Source of the DNA: UBA12481 sp942493265
GTDB taxonomy: Bacteria; Bacteroidota; Bacteroidia; Bacteroidales; UBA12481
Reading direction: 5' to 3'
DNA length: 64,000 bases
NCBI GenBank assembly: GCA_942493265.1
Contig: OW818688.1
Span: 2,914,001-2,978,000 of the forward strand
The notes under the pieces are model-generated. The model saw only the letters and a list, made by a program, of their open reading frames with translations, did no database searches and was not told the DNA's origin. Positions 52,514 to 60,853 of the stretch are shown piece after piece (the first letter of the stretch is position 1; every line of letters begins with the position of its first letter). A program made the translations under genes and the position numbers.

Positions 52514-53452
52514 TTAAAAGAGGAAAGTACTACTGATTGATTGATTATTATAGGCTTTTTTGATGATATCAGCAAACAGGCCGGCAATAGAGATCACTTT
52601 GATTTTCGGACTGGGCTTTCGCAGCGGGATAGAGTCGGTAACCACAACTTCAATCAGGGCTGACTGTTCAATCCTCTCGTAGGCAGGGCCGCTCAGCAGC
52701 GGATGAGTAGCGACGCACCTGACTGACCTGGCACCTTTGTCCATGATAAGATTGGCAGCAGTGGTAATGGTTCCGGCTGTATCAATCATGTCATCAACCA
52801 GAACCACATTTTTATCTGTGACATCGCCAATAATGGTCATTTCACCGATCACATTGGCAGCTTTCCTGGTTTTATGGCAGATAACCATAGGGCAATCCAG
52901 GTATTTGGAGTAGGAATTTGCCCGTTTCGTACCACCGGTATCTGGTGAAGCGATAACCAGATTTTCAAGTTGCAGTTTTCGGATATAATCAATGAATACG
53001 GTAGAGGCATAAAGGTGATCCACCGGCACGTCAAAGAAGCCCTGGATCTGATCTGCATGGAGATCCATCGTGATAACACGGCTGACTCCAGCAGCGGCTA
53101 AAAGATTTGACATCAATTTGGCTGCTATGGATACCCGAGGCCGGTCTTTGCGGTCCTGACGGGCAAAACCGAAATACGGGATGACAGCAACGATTTTATA
53201 TGCGGAGGCCCGGCTTGCGGCGTCGATCATCATTAAAAGTTCAAGCAGGTTTTCAGCAGGGGCAAAGGTCGACTGAATAATGAAAACAAAGTCTCCCCTC
53301 ACAGTTTCCTCATAACAAGGCTGGAATTCTCCATCGCTGAACCTTAATACGGAAACTTTTCCCAACTCGGTGCCATAAGCGGCTGCAATTTTTTCGGACA
53401 GATATTTGGATCCGGTTCCTGAAAAGAGTTTAATCGGACTATTTGGCTGCAT
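52514..53452 (-). CDS. prs: Ribose-phosphate pyrophosphokinase (PRPP synthetase)
   Basis: At 312 residues this makes PRPP for nucleotide and histidine synthesis. Class I features are present: FSDGEFQPCYEE, PYFGFARQDRKDRPR, the catalytic-loop GGTKRAN and the PRPP-binding VLVDDMIDTAGTI. A TAnnTTTG box lies 43 nt upstream. Confidence 0.97.
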   Translation of the reverse strand: MQPNSPIKLFSGTGSKYLSEKIAAAYGTELGKVSVLRFSDGEFQPCYEETVRGDFVFIIQSTFAPAENLLELLMMIDAASRASAYKIVAVIPYFGFARQDRKDRPRVSIAAKLMSNLLAAAGVSRVITMDLHADQIQGFFDVPVDHLYASTVFIDYIRKLQLENLVIASPDTGGTKRANSYSKYLDCPMVICHKTRKAANVIGEMTIIGDVTDKNVVLVDDMIDTAGTITTAANLIMDKGARSVRCVATHPLLSGPAYERIEQSALIEVVVTDSIPLRKPSPKIKVISIAGLFADIIKKAYNNQSISSTFLF

Positions 53453-53495
53453 AGAGTCGATTTTAAGGTTGAAGACGGCAAAAGAGATACTGCGC

Positions 53496-53503
53496 CAAAG
53501 TTA
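53496..53503 (-). promoter_or_regulatory. TAnnTTTG box of prs
   Basis: TAACTTTG on the minus strand, 43 bases upstream of the prs ATG and just past the engB stop. Confidence 0.5.
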
Positions 53504-53511
53504 ATTAATTA

Positions 53512-54141
53512 TTAAGGGTTCAAACCTTCCTGGTTGAAAAGTAGGTTGGTTTGTTGAATAAACTCCAGCAGTTCTTCCCTCCCTTTCTTGTTCTGCGAAG
53601 ATGTAATGAATTGACGCGGAAGCTGTTCCCATGTTTTCGACATTTCCCGGCAATAGGCTGAGATGTTTTTGTTCAGAATATTTGTGGTTACCTTATCAGA
53701 TTTGGTAAAAGCCAGGACAAACGGGATTTTTTCTTGACCGAGAAAGTTTGAAAAGCCAAGATCGATGGCCTGAGGTTCAATTCTGCTGTCGATTAACTGA
53801 AACAGGCACATCAGGTTAGGTCGATCAATCAGGTATTTGCCGGTAAACCCCGAGAATTTCTCGCGCATGGTTTTTGAAACCTTCGCATAGCCGTAACCGG
53901 GCAAATCCACCAAATACCACGAATCGTTAACCAGATAATGATTGATGGTCTGGGTTTTTCCGGGGGATACTGAAATACGGGCGAGGCTTTTCCGGCCGGC
54001 GATCATATTCAGCAAACTGGATTTCCCCACATTTGACCGTCCGATAAAAGCATATTCCGGACGGTCAGGAGCGGGGCATTTTGAAGGATCGATACCGGCA
54101 CTTATAAAGGTGACCGTTTTTATTGTATACTCCGGTTTCAC
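53512..54141 (-). CDS. engB: Ribosome-biogenesis GTP-binding protein EngB/YsxC
   Basis: The GTPase acts in 50S maturation. I start at GTG 54141, one base past the manA stop, giving 209 residues that begin VKPEYTIKTVTFISAGIDPS; the frame is open further up, but that part overlaps manA and is not EngB-like. Motifs GRSNVGKSSLLN, DLPGYGYAKV and TKSDK are intact. Confidence 0.93.
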   Translation of the reverse strand: MKPEYTIKTVTFISAGIDPSKCPAPDRPEYAFIGRSNVGKSSLLNMIAGRKSLARISVSPGKTQTINHYLVNDSWYLVDLPGYGYAKVSKTMREKFSGFTGKYLIDRPNLMCLFQLIDSRIEPQAIDLGFSNFLGQEKIPFVLAFTKSDKVTTNILNKNISAYCREMSKTWEQLPRQFITSSQNKKGREELLEFIQQTNLLFNQEGLNP

Positions 54142-54142
54142 G

Positions 54143-55141
54143 TTAAACTTTTGTTGCGCCCTCGCGGTTTTCAATATACACTTCAAGCACCCGCGTTTCC
54201 CCCCTCGGCTCCAGAACAACATCCTTGAAGATGGCTGGCAGTAGAATGGAATGACCTGTTTTTACGAGCATTGGATTTTCTTCCCCATAATTCAGCAGGA
54301 AAGATCCCTGAATGCAGATATAGATGAGAAATGAGTCAATATCAAGGTAGTCGCGTTCCACAGTACGGTTAAACCAGATCAGGTTAACGCTGAAATACGG
54401 GCAGGTTACTACAGGTGACGGACGATTGGAAGTCGCTGAATAATCATTTCTATAGCTTGGATAGTGCTTGAAATCAATGGCATCCACCGCCAGGTCGGTA
54501 TGAAGGGTACGTGGCCGGCCATTCTTTTCCAAACGGTTCCAATCGAAGATCCGGTAAGTGATGTCGCTGGTTTGCTGGATTTCGGCAAAAAGGATTCCGG
54601 CACCGGTTGCATGAACGCGACCAGCCGGAATGAAGAAAGCATCACCGTTTTTAACCGGTTCAATATTAAGGATTTCCTCAATTTTCTTTTCTTCTACCTT
54701 TTCGAGAAACTCTTCCCGGGTGATAGCCCTGTTGAACCCATTATAGATAACAGCACCTGGGTCAGCCTGAATCACATGCCACATCTCAGTTTTACCAAAC
54801 GCGTGATGCCGGCTGGCTGCAAGTGCATCATCGGGATGAACCTGAACTGATAATACATCATTGGCATCGATCAGTTTTATGAGCAGGGGGAATTCTGTTC
54901 CATGTTTTTCATAAACGGAATCACCTACCAGGTCGCCCATATATACCTCAATCAGTTCCTGCAGATCGTTGCCTTCAAGAAACCCTTCCTTTACAACTGA
55001 AAGGTTATCTTCCACCCCTGATATTTCCCAGCTTTCACCTGTCATATCGGGTGCATCTTTCTTTCCGAGGACGTCTCTTAATTTATTACCTCCCCACAGT
55101 CGGTACTGATAAATCGGCTTAAAGCGTAAAGGATAAAGCAT
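54143..55141 (-). CDS. manA: Type I mannose-6-phosphate isomerase
   Basis: The zinc cupin enzyme interconverts mannose-6-phosphate and fructose-6-phosphate. I start at ATG 55141 (MLYPLRFKPIYQYRLWGGNK), giving 332 residues. The metal site is visible: Gln-x-His in VQVHPDDALA, Glu in GKTEMWHV and His in PAGRVHATGAG. It lies between the Dabb and engB genes, one base from the latter. Confidence 0.92.
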   Translation of the reverse strand: MLYPLRFKPIYQYRLWGGNKLRDVLGKKDAPDMTGESWEISGVEDNLSVVKEGFLEGNDLQELIEVYMGDLVGDSVYEKHGTEFPLLIKLIDANDVLSVQVHPDDALAASRHHAFGKTEMWHVIQADPGAVIYNGFNRAITREEFLEKVEEKKIEEILNIEPVKNGDAFFIPAGRVHATGAGILFAEIQQTSDITYRIFDWNRLEKNGRPRTLHTDLAVDAIDFKHYPSYRNDYSATSNRPSPVVTCPYFSVNLIWFNRTVERDYLDIDSFLIYICIQGSFLLNYGEENPMLVKTGHSILLPAIFKDVVLEPRGETRVLEVYIENREGATKV

Positions 55142-55151
55142 ATTGGTTGTT

Positions 55152-55466
55152 TTAAGTGCGGTTTTCGAAGTGGTAATCACCCATGATTTTGGTTTCACAC
55201 CATTGTTTGTTTAATGCAGCAGCATCAAGGTGGGCAGGGTGTGCCTGATAAGCCTTAAGATCCTCCGGATTGTCAAAAACACTATCGATGATCACGTCAT
55301 AGGAGGAGGGTCCGTGAATGCAATCCGGTTCAACCCTGAATTGCCTGATCTGAGGAATTTGGCCGATCAGAGACCGAAACGTGACCAAAACATTTTGTAA
55401 GGCTTCGTTTCTTTCGGATTCTGAAGAAAAATCCTTTATTTTGAAGAGAACGATATGTCTGATCAT
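55152..55466 (-). CDS. Dabb (stress-responsive alpha/beta barrel) domain protein
   Basis: I start at ATG 55466 (MIRHIVLFKIKDFSSESERN), which gives a 104-residue single-domain Dabb protein with the ferredoxin-like core and the C-terminal YQAHPAHLDAAALNKQWC. These dimeric proteins have varied or unknown functions. It lies 10 nt upstream of manA. Confidence 0.88.
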   Translation of the reverse strand: MIRHIVLFKIKDFSSESERNEALQNVLVTFRSLIGQIPQIRQFRVEPDCIHGPSSYDVIIDSVFDNPEDLKAYQAHPAHLDAAALNKQWCETKIMGDYHFENRT

Positions 55467-55523
55467 ATTTTGGAAAAACTTAATCGGTAAATATACAATT
55501 ACCTCCTGAATCTTCTGCAAATT

Positions 55524-56135
55524 ATGTTAATCGTAGGTATTGCCGGTGGAACCGGAAGCGGGAAAACTACCGTTGTGAACAAAGTAATGAGATGCTTTCA
55601 CAGAGGCGAGGTAGCTTTACTCCCGCAGGATTCGTATTATAAAGACAACAGCTCTCTCCCATTAGAGGAACGTCAGAAGTTGAATTTCGATCATCCGGAT
55701 TCCATTGAATGGTCACTCCTGATTGAACATCTGAAAGAACTCCGGGAGGGAAGGAGAATCCATCAGCCGGTTTATTCTTACCTGACCTGTACCCGGTCAC
55801 CGGAAACTATTCTGGTGGAGCCGCGCAAAGTGGTTGTGGTGGAAGGAATACTGGTACTCACACAGAAAGAAGTCCGGGAGCTTCTCGATATTAAGGTTTT
55901 CGTGGATGCAGATGCAGATGACCGGCTTGCGCGGGTGATCAGACGTGACATCCAGGAAAGGGGCCGGTCGGCAGAGATTGTACTAGCCCGGTATGAAAAT
56001 ACCGTTAAACCTATGCACCTCGATTTTATTGAACCCTCCAAGCGGTATGCTGACCTGATCATTCCACAGGGAGGTAATAATGAGGTTGGAATCAGGGTTT
56101 TAAGTTCCCTGATACGTGAACATTTACTGCAGTAG
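55524..56135 (+). CDS. udk: Uridine kinase
   Basis: The 203-residue P-loop kinase phosphorylates uridine and cytidine. GIAGGTGSGKTT forms the nucleotide-binding loop near the N terminus; LPQDSYYKD, FDHPDSIEW and RRDIQERGRS are family motifs. It diverges from the Dabb gene, and a hydrolase gene follows after 3 nt. Confidence 0.95.
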   Translation: MLIVGIAGGTGSGKTTVVNKVMRCFHRGEVALLPQDSYYKDNSSLPLEERQKLNFDHPDSIEWSLLIEHLKELREGRRIHQPVYSYLTCTRSPETILVEPRKVVVVEGILVLTQKEVRELLDIKVFVDADADDRLARVIRRDIQERGRSAEIVLARYENTVKPMHLDFIEPSKRYADLIIPQGGNNEVGIRVLSSLIREHLLQ

Positions 56136-56138
56136 GAA

Positions 56139-56945
56139 ATGAAGCTAAACGTACAAAGACTGGGTCAGGGATTTCCATTGATCATATTACACGGACTATA
56201 CGGGTCCGGAGATAACTGGCTGACCATCGGAAAGAATCTTGCCGGCATCTGTGAGGTTTTTCTGGTTGATCAGCGGAATCATGGCCGGTCGCCTCATTCT
56301 GATCAGCATAATTATCAAGTGCTTGCAGATGATCTCCTGGAATTGATGGATGATTATGGTCTTACCCGCGCGGTCATTCTGGGTCATTCGATGGGAGGGA
56401 AAGCAGCGATGTGGTTTGCAGCCGAAAATCCATCCAGGGTATCCCGGTTAATTGTGGCTGATATCAGCCCGCGAGGGTATCTCAACGAAACGCTTGATGC
56501 GGGTCATTCGGATTTTCATGTTACGATACTTGAATCCCTGCTTTCGGTTGATTTTTCAGCAGTTACAGGATTGGGGGATATCGACCATCAGCTTGCAAGC
56601 AGATTGCCCGGAAAGCAGCTCAGGCAATTTCTGCTGAAAAATATTTCAAAGGACCCGGTCACCGGATATTTCTGGCGCTTGAATCTGAAGGTACTACTCG
56701 AAAACCTCCAAAACCTGTCATCCGGACTGGAATCATTTTTAGTTGTCAACAGTGGTCCGGCTCCGTTTCCCGTTCTTTTTATCCGCGGCGAGAAATCGAA
56801 ATATATCGAGGATGCAGATGTGGTCATGATTCAAAAGCTTTATCCGGGAGCCCGGATGATTACCATCAGGAATGCAGGTCACTGGCTGCATGCCGAACAA
56901 CCCGCGGAATTTATTTCCATCGTGAGGAAGGAACTTCTGGGATAG
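56139..56945 (+). CDS. Alpha/beta hydrolase (YbfF-like esterase)
   Basis: The 268-residue cytosolic hydrolase has the nucleophile elbow GHSMGGKAAM with Ser84, an oxyanion segment HGLYGSGDNW near residue 20, and a late His in NAGHWLHAEQP (about residue 246). The start LNVQRLGQGFPLIILHGLYG fits the YbfF-type esterase family. Substrate unknown. It starts 3 nt after udk and meets pdxJ tail to tail. Confidence 0.88.
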   Translation: MKLNVQRLGQGFPLIILHGLYGSGDNWLTIGKNLAGICEVFLVDQRNHGRSPHSDQHNYQVLADDLLELMDDYGLTRAVILGHSMGGKAAMWFAAENPSRVSRLIVADISPRGYLNETLDAGHSDFHVTILESLLSVDFSAVTGLGDIDHQLASRLPGKQLRQFLLKNISKDPVTGYFWRLNLKVLLENLQNLSSGLESFLVVNSGPAPFPVLFIRGEKSKYIEDADVVMIQKLYPGARMITIRNAGHWLHAEQPAEFISIVRKELLG

Positions 56946-56965
56946 GGTGGGTGGGAGTTAACAAC

Positions 56966-57679
56966 TCACTGTAGTTTTCCCCGATACATCATGATGGTAT
57001 TTTCGAGACCAAAATAAAGAGCATCGGAAATCAGTGCGTGGCCGATACTAACCTCCATCAAACCGGGCACCTGTTTGTGAAAGAATTCCAGATTGTCAAG
57101 GTTTAAATCATGACCGGCATTGATACCAAGATTATATCCGGCGGCTACCTTCGCTGCCTCGATAAAGGGTTTGACTGCCTCTTCAGGATTTTTAGAGAAC
57201 TGATTGGCATAGGGTTCCGTGTACAGTTCAATTCGCTCGGCACCGATTGCTGCTGCATATCGGATCATTTCGGGATTTGCATCGATGAAAAGGGAGACCC
57301 GGATTCCTTTTTCATGAAATCTTGCCACCACTTCCCGGAGGAAGGTCTGATATCTGAGGGTATTCCAGCCGGCATTGGATGTTACTGCATCGTGAGCATC
57401 AGGTACAAGGGTTACCTGTTCTGGTATTACCTTGGTAACCAGTTGGATAAATGATTCTGACGGATAGCCCTCAATGTTAAATTCAGTTTTCACCAATGGC
57501 CTGAGATCCAATACATCCTGATAGCGGATATGTCGTTCATCCGGACGGGGGTGTACCGTAATGCCCTGGGCGCCGAATCGTTCGCAATCGACAGCTGCCT
57601 TCAGAACATCAGGTACATTACCACCGCGGGCGTTCCGGAGTGTGGCAATTTTATTTATATTTACGCTTAATCTGGTCAT
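56966..57679 (-). CDS. pdxJ: Pyridoxine 5'-phosphate synthase
   Basis: PdxJ condenses 1-deoxyxylulose 5-phosphate with 3-amino-2-oxopropyl phosphate. I start at ATG 57679 (MTRLSVNINKIATLRNARGG), giving 237 residues. TVHPRPDERHI, the Glu in NIEGYPS and INAGHDLN are family motifs. No other vitamin B6 gene is adjacent. Confidence 0.95.
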   Translation of the reverse strand: MTRLSVNINKIATLRNARGGNVPDVLKAAVDCERFGAQGITVHPRPDERHIRYQDVLDLRPLVKTEFNIEGYPSESFIQLVTKVIPEQVTLVPDAHDAVTSNAGWNTLRYQTFLREVVARFHEKGIRVSLFIDANPEMIRYAAAIGAERIELYTEPYANQFSKNPEEAVKPFIEAAKVAAGYNLGINAGHDLNLDNLEFFHKQVPGLMEVSIGHALISDALYFGLENTIMMYRGKLQ

Positions 57680-57703
57680 GGTGTCCGGAATTAATATTGA
57701 AAA

Positions 57704-57711
57704 CAAAGCTA
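57704..57711 (-). promoter_or_regulatory. TAnnTTTG box of pdxJ
   Basis: TAGCTTTG on the minus strand, 24 bases upstream of the pdxJ ATG, in the short gap to the divergent CBS-domain gene. Confidence 0.5.
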
Positions 57712-57727
57712 CAAATTATCCACTGAA

Positions 57728-58393
57728 ATGCTGGCCAAGGACCTGATTTCCGACCTTATACCTACTGTAACGGGTTTTGATACAGTACGAAAGGTTATGG
57801 AGAAAATGATGGAATTCAAGGTCGCCCACTTGCCGGTGGTGGATCAATCCGCTTATCTCGGTTTGATAACAGAACAGGAAGTCAGCGAGTTACCTGACCA
57901 GAACCAGGTTCTGAGCTCTGGAACCATCAATCTGAAGGCCATATTTGTTTTTGAAAACCAACATTTTTATGAGGTTTTGGACGTATTTGCCCGTGAGGAG
58001 CTAACACTTTTGCCGGTGCTCTCCTCCGCAAAGCAGTATATCGGATGCATAACCCTTCCGATACTCGTGAGGAACTTCAGCATCGCCACCGCTGCCGGAC
58101 AGCCCGGAGCCATATTGCTGCTGAGCATGGCCATGCCGGATTATTCCCCGACCATTCTGTCCAAGATAATCGAGGACAACAGTGCCAAGATCATCAGCTT
58201 GTATGTGGTACAGGATCCCAACGGAAGGGAAATCACGGTTACGTTAAAGGTTAATACACAGGAAACCAGTTCAATCATGCGATCATTTGATCGTTACGGA
58301 TACACGGTTAAGTCCCATTTTCTGGCGAACAGCCAGCTGGATGATTTTTACCGTTCGAGATATGAGGAATTTATGAATTACATGAATATATAG
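57728..58393 (+). CDS. CBS-domain protein
   Basis: The 221-residue protein has two N-terminal CBS units (TVRKVMEKMMEFKVAHLPVV; VLDVFAREELTLLPVL) that probably bind an adenine nucleotide, followed by a C-terminal half that reads like an ACT-type fold (VTLKVNTQETSSIMRSFDRY). Function is not known. It lies 5 nt ahead of nadK, suggesting a link to nucleotide or NAD status. Confidence 0.85.
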   Translation: MLAKDLISDLIPTVTGFDTVRKVMEKMMEFKVAHLPVVDQSAYLGLITEQEVSELPDQNQVLSSGTINLKAIFVFENQHFYEVLDVFAREELTLLPVLSSAKQYIGCITLPILVRNFSIATAAGQPGAILLLSMAMPDYSPTILSKIIEDNSAKIISLYVVQDPNGREITVTLKVNTQETSSIMRSFDRYGYTVKSHFLANSQLDDFYRSRYEEFMNYMNI

Positions 58394-58398
58394 TCGGT

Positions 58399-59301
58399 AT
58401 GAAATCCATTCCAGTTGTGAAGCAGGTGTTCCTTTTTGGCAGGGAATTCGATGAGGGTTTCAGGGAACCCTTCCGGCTTTTATTGAAGCGGCTCACTGAA
58501 TGCGAAGTTAAAGTAATGATATTCTCTCCGTTAAGAGATTTTGTCAATACGTGGAACGAGCGGGATTTCTCCTATTCAGGAGTCTTTCAATCTTATGAGG
58601 ATTTAGTTGGACTTGAGGGGGTGATGTTCAGCATAGGCGGTGACGGAACATTCCTGGAGGCAGTGACGCTGGTAAGGGAATTGCCGATACCACTGGCCGG
58701 GATCAACAGCGGCCGGCTTGGTTTTCTGGCAGATATCTCACAGGATGAGATAGCACTTGCGGTGGATGCCGTTATTCAGAATAAGGCCGATATAGATGAA
58801 CGGGTCCTTCTTAAGGTGGACAGTGACCAGGAGGTTTTCGGGAGTTTTAATTTTGCGCTGAATGAGATCACAGTCCACAAGCGTGATGATTCATCCATGA
58901 TCAAAATCATGGCTTTTCTGGACGGGCAATTTCTGAATGTCTATTGGGCCGACGGACTGATAGTGGCCACACCAACCGGCTCAACCGCCTATTCTCTAAG
59001 TGTTGGCGGCCCGCTGGTATTGCCTGATACTCAGAATTTTATTCTTTCTCCGATCGCTCCTCATAATCTTACCGTCAGGCCATTGGTTTTTAAGGACTCA
59101 ATGAAGCTTACCCTTCAGATTGAAAGCCGCAGCGGCAATCTTCTTGTTTCGGCAGATTCCCGGTCGGCGGTTATTGAGGACAAACTTGAACTCACCATTT
59201 ATAAAGCACCGTTCCGGATAAAAACCATCCGGCTCGAGGGGCATAACTTTTATCACACGCTGCGGACAAAGCTTATGTGGGGAGCAGATCGCCGGAATTA
59301 A
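58399..59301 (+). CDS. nadK: NAD kinase
   Basis: The 300-residue kinase makes NADP from NAD. The diagnostic GGDGTFLEAV lies near residues 77-86, with GINSGRLGFLAD and TPTGSTAYSLSVGGPL further on. It lies 5 nt after the CBS-domain gene and before the envelope-assembly block. Confidence 0.96.
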   Translation: MKSIPVVKQVFLFGREFDEGFREPFRLLLKRLTECEVKVMIFSPLRDFVNTWNERDFSYSGVFQSYEDLVGLEGVMFSIGGDGTFLEAVTLVRELPIPLAGINSGRLGFLADISQDEIALAVDAVIQNKADIDERVLLKVDSDQEVFGSFNFALNEITVHKRDDSSMIKIMAFLDGQFLNVYWADGLIVATPTGSTAYSLSVGGPLVLPDTQNFILSPIAPHNLTVRPLVFKDSMKLTLQIESRSGNLLVSADSRSAVIEDKLELTIYKAPFRIKTIRLEGHNFYHTLRTKLMWGADRRN

Positions 59302-59359
59302 GTACCGGCTTAACTTTCAATGCCATCCGGCGTCTCGAAAAAACCTTTGTATTTTATAC

Positions 59360-59367
59360 TATATTTG
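59360..59367 (+). promoter_or_regulatory. TAnnTTTG box of the uppS-bamA block
   Basis: TATATTTG lies 58 bases upstream of the ATG at 59426. A TTTG at 59346-59349 is too close to serve as -33. It probably starts the transcript for the DUF6089-like gene, uppS, bamA and ompH. Confidence 0.5.
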
Positions 59368-59425
59368 CGCTTTGGCAGTTATTGTAAGGGGATTATAAAC
59401 AGGTACCACTTGCAATCAACCAGAA

Positions 59426-60103
59426 ATGAAGAAAACACTCTTAATCATCGGATTTATTTCTGCCGCGCTCGGACTGAACGCTCAGAAAAGCTATGACTAT
59501 GGGGTATTCATGGGAATGACACAGGCACATATATATAATATACTGCCCATACCTGATGCCAACGGCCTGAGTTATGCTGCCGGTGGATATTACCGATACA
59601 GCCTGAATCCCCGCTATGCTTTGCGGGGGGGCGTAAATGCCGGTTTCGACCGGGTAAATATGAAACCCAATATGGTTGATGCCTATGGCTTTTTTGAATT
59701 TAACTTCCATCCGCTCAGCCCCAAACGTGATAAAAAATTGGTGACTTCTTATATTTCAGTTGGATTGAGCTATCTGGTGGATTTGCCGCTGTTGAAGGTT
59801 GTTCCACTGATACCATCTGCCAGTATGAGCAAATTCATGACCAGAAATATCAGGATACCTTTTAATGTAGGTGTTCGGTACAATGTGACACCTACCCTGA
59901 CTTTAGGCGTTGAATGGGCCTTACGGAAAGGTTATCAACTGGATTACATCGAGCCGTTTCTACATGTTCCGCCGGCGGAACCTGAGTATAACAGGCTGAT
60001 GTCGAATTGGCGTTCACATGTTGGCATTACGATTGGATATATGGTTAGTAACTATTGCAAGACCTGTCCGTTTTACGAGAACGAACGCAAAAAACTTAAA
60101 TGA
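59426..60103 (+). CDS. Outer-membrane beta-barrel protein (DUF6089-like)
   Basis: A 225-residue exported protein with a signal peptide ending at GLNAQ and alternating strands (YAAGGYYRYSLNPRYALRGG, LTLGVEWALRKGYQLDYIE). It fits a small barrel protein commonly encoded before uppS in Bacteroidota (DUF6089 family, by recollection). The C terminus CKTCPFYENERKKLK has a CxxC and is charged. It overlaps uppS by 4 nt (ATGA). Function unknown; context suggests envelope biogenesis. Confidence 0.8.
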   Translation: MKKTLLIIGFISAALGLNAQKSYDYGVFMGMTQAHIYNILPIPDANGLSYAAGGYYRYSLNPRYALRGGVNAGFDRVNMKPNMVDAYGFFEFNFHPLSPKRDKKLVTSYISVGLSYLVDLPLLKVVPLIPSASMSKFMTRNIRIPFNVGVRYNVTPTLTLGVEWALRKGYQLDYIEPFLHVPPAEPEYNRLMSNWRSHVGITIGYMVSNYCKTCPFYENERKKLK

Positions 60104-60837
60104 GTCTGAAGGAAAAACTAATCAGGGAGAAATTACCGAAACATGTTGCCATTATTATGGATGGCAATGGCAGATGGGCTGTTCGTAAAGGTGCCGCCAG
60201 GATCTTTGGTCATCAGCATGGAGTTACCCCGGTTGATGAAGTTGTAAAAGCCAGCGCTGAACTTGGAATTGAATATCTGACACTTTATGCATTCAGCACC
60301 GAAAACTGGGGTCGCCCGGTGGAGGAAGTTGATGCGTTGATGGGGTTGCTGGTATCGACTATCAAAAAAGAAACTAAGAAGCTTCTGGATAATAACATCA
60401 GGCTGCTTACGATCGGCGATATCACTCAGCTTCCTGAAAATACCCGTAAAGAGTTGGTTCAGCTGATCGCAGCAACCTCAAAAAATACGGGATTAACTGT
60501 TGTTCTGGCACTTTCATACAGCTCTAGGTACGAAATTATTCTGGCAGCCCGCGAAATCATCCGTGATTCCATTGCAGGAAAAATCAGTCCGGACGAAATG
60601 AACTGCGGAACTTTTGAAAAGTATCTGCTGACCGCCGGAATACCGGATCCGGAACTTTTGATCAGGACCAGCGGGGAATACCGGATCAGCAACTTCCTTC
60701 TGTATCAAATGGCCTATACTGAATTATACTTCACAAAAAAACTTTGGCCTGATTTCAGGACGGAGGATTATTACGAGGCATTATTAGATTATCAGAACCG
60801 TGAACGACGGTTCGGCAAAACCAGCGAGCAATTATAA
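60100..60837 (+). CDS. uppS: Isoprenyl (undecaprenyl) diphosphate synthase
   Basis: The 245-residue cis-prenyltransferase builds the carrier lipid for peptidoglycan and other glycans. VAIIMDGNGRWAVRKG with the catalytic Asp, the YAFSTENWGRP motif and RTSGEYRISNFLLYQMAYTE are diagnostic. It is followed by bamA after 16 nt. Confidence 0.97.
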   Translation: MSLKEKLIREKLPKHVAIIMDGNGRWAVRKGAARIFGHQHGVTPVDEVVKASAELGIEYLTLYAFSTENWGRPVEEVDALMGLLVSTIKKETKKLLDNNIRLLTIGDITQLPENTRKELVQLIAATSKNTGLTVVLALSYSSRYEIILAAREIIRDSIAGKISPDEMNCGTFEKYLLTAGIPDPELLIRTSGEYRISNFLLYQMAYTELYFTKKLWPDFRTEDYYEALLDYQNRERRFGKTSEQL

Positions 60838-60853
60838 CATCTGAAAAATCAGC

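Noticed and set aside
53512..54222. EngB start at ATG 54222
   Set aside because: The extra 27 residues overlap manA and are unlike EngB; GTG 54141 directly after the manA stop fits the family and operon spacing.
59346..59349. TTTG as -33 element for the box at 59360
   Set aside because: Spacer is 10 nt, far short of the ~19-21 nt needed.
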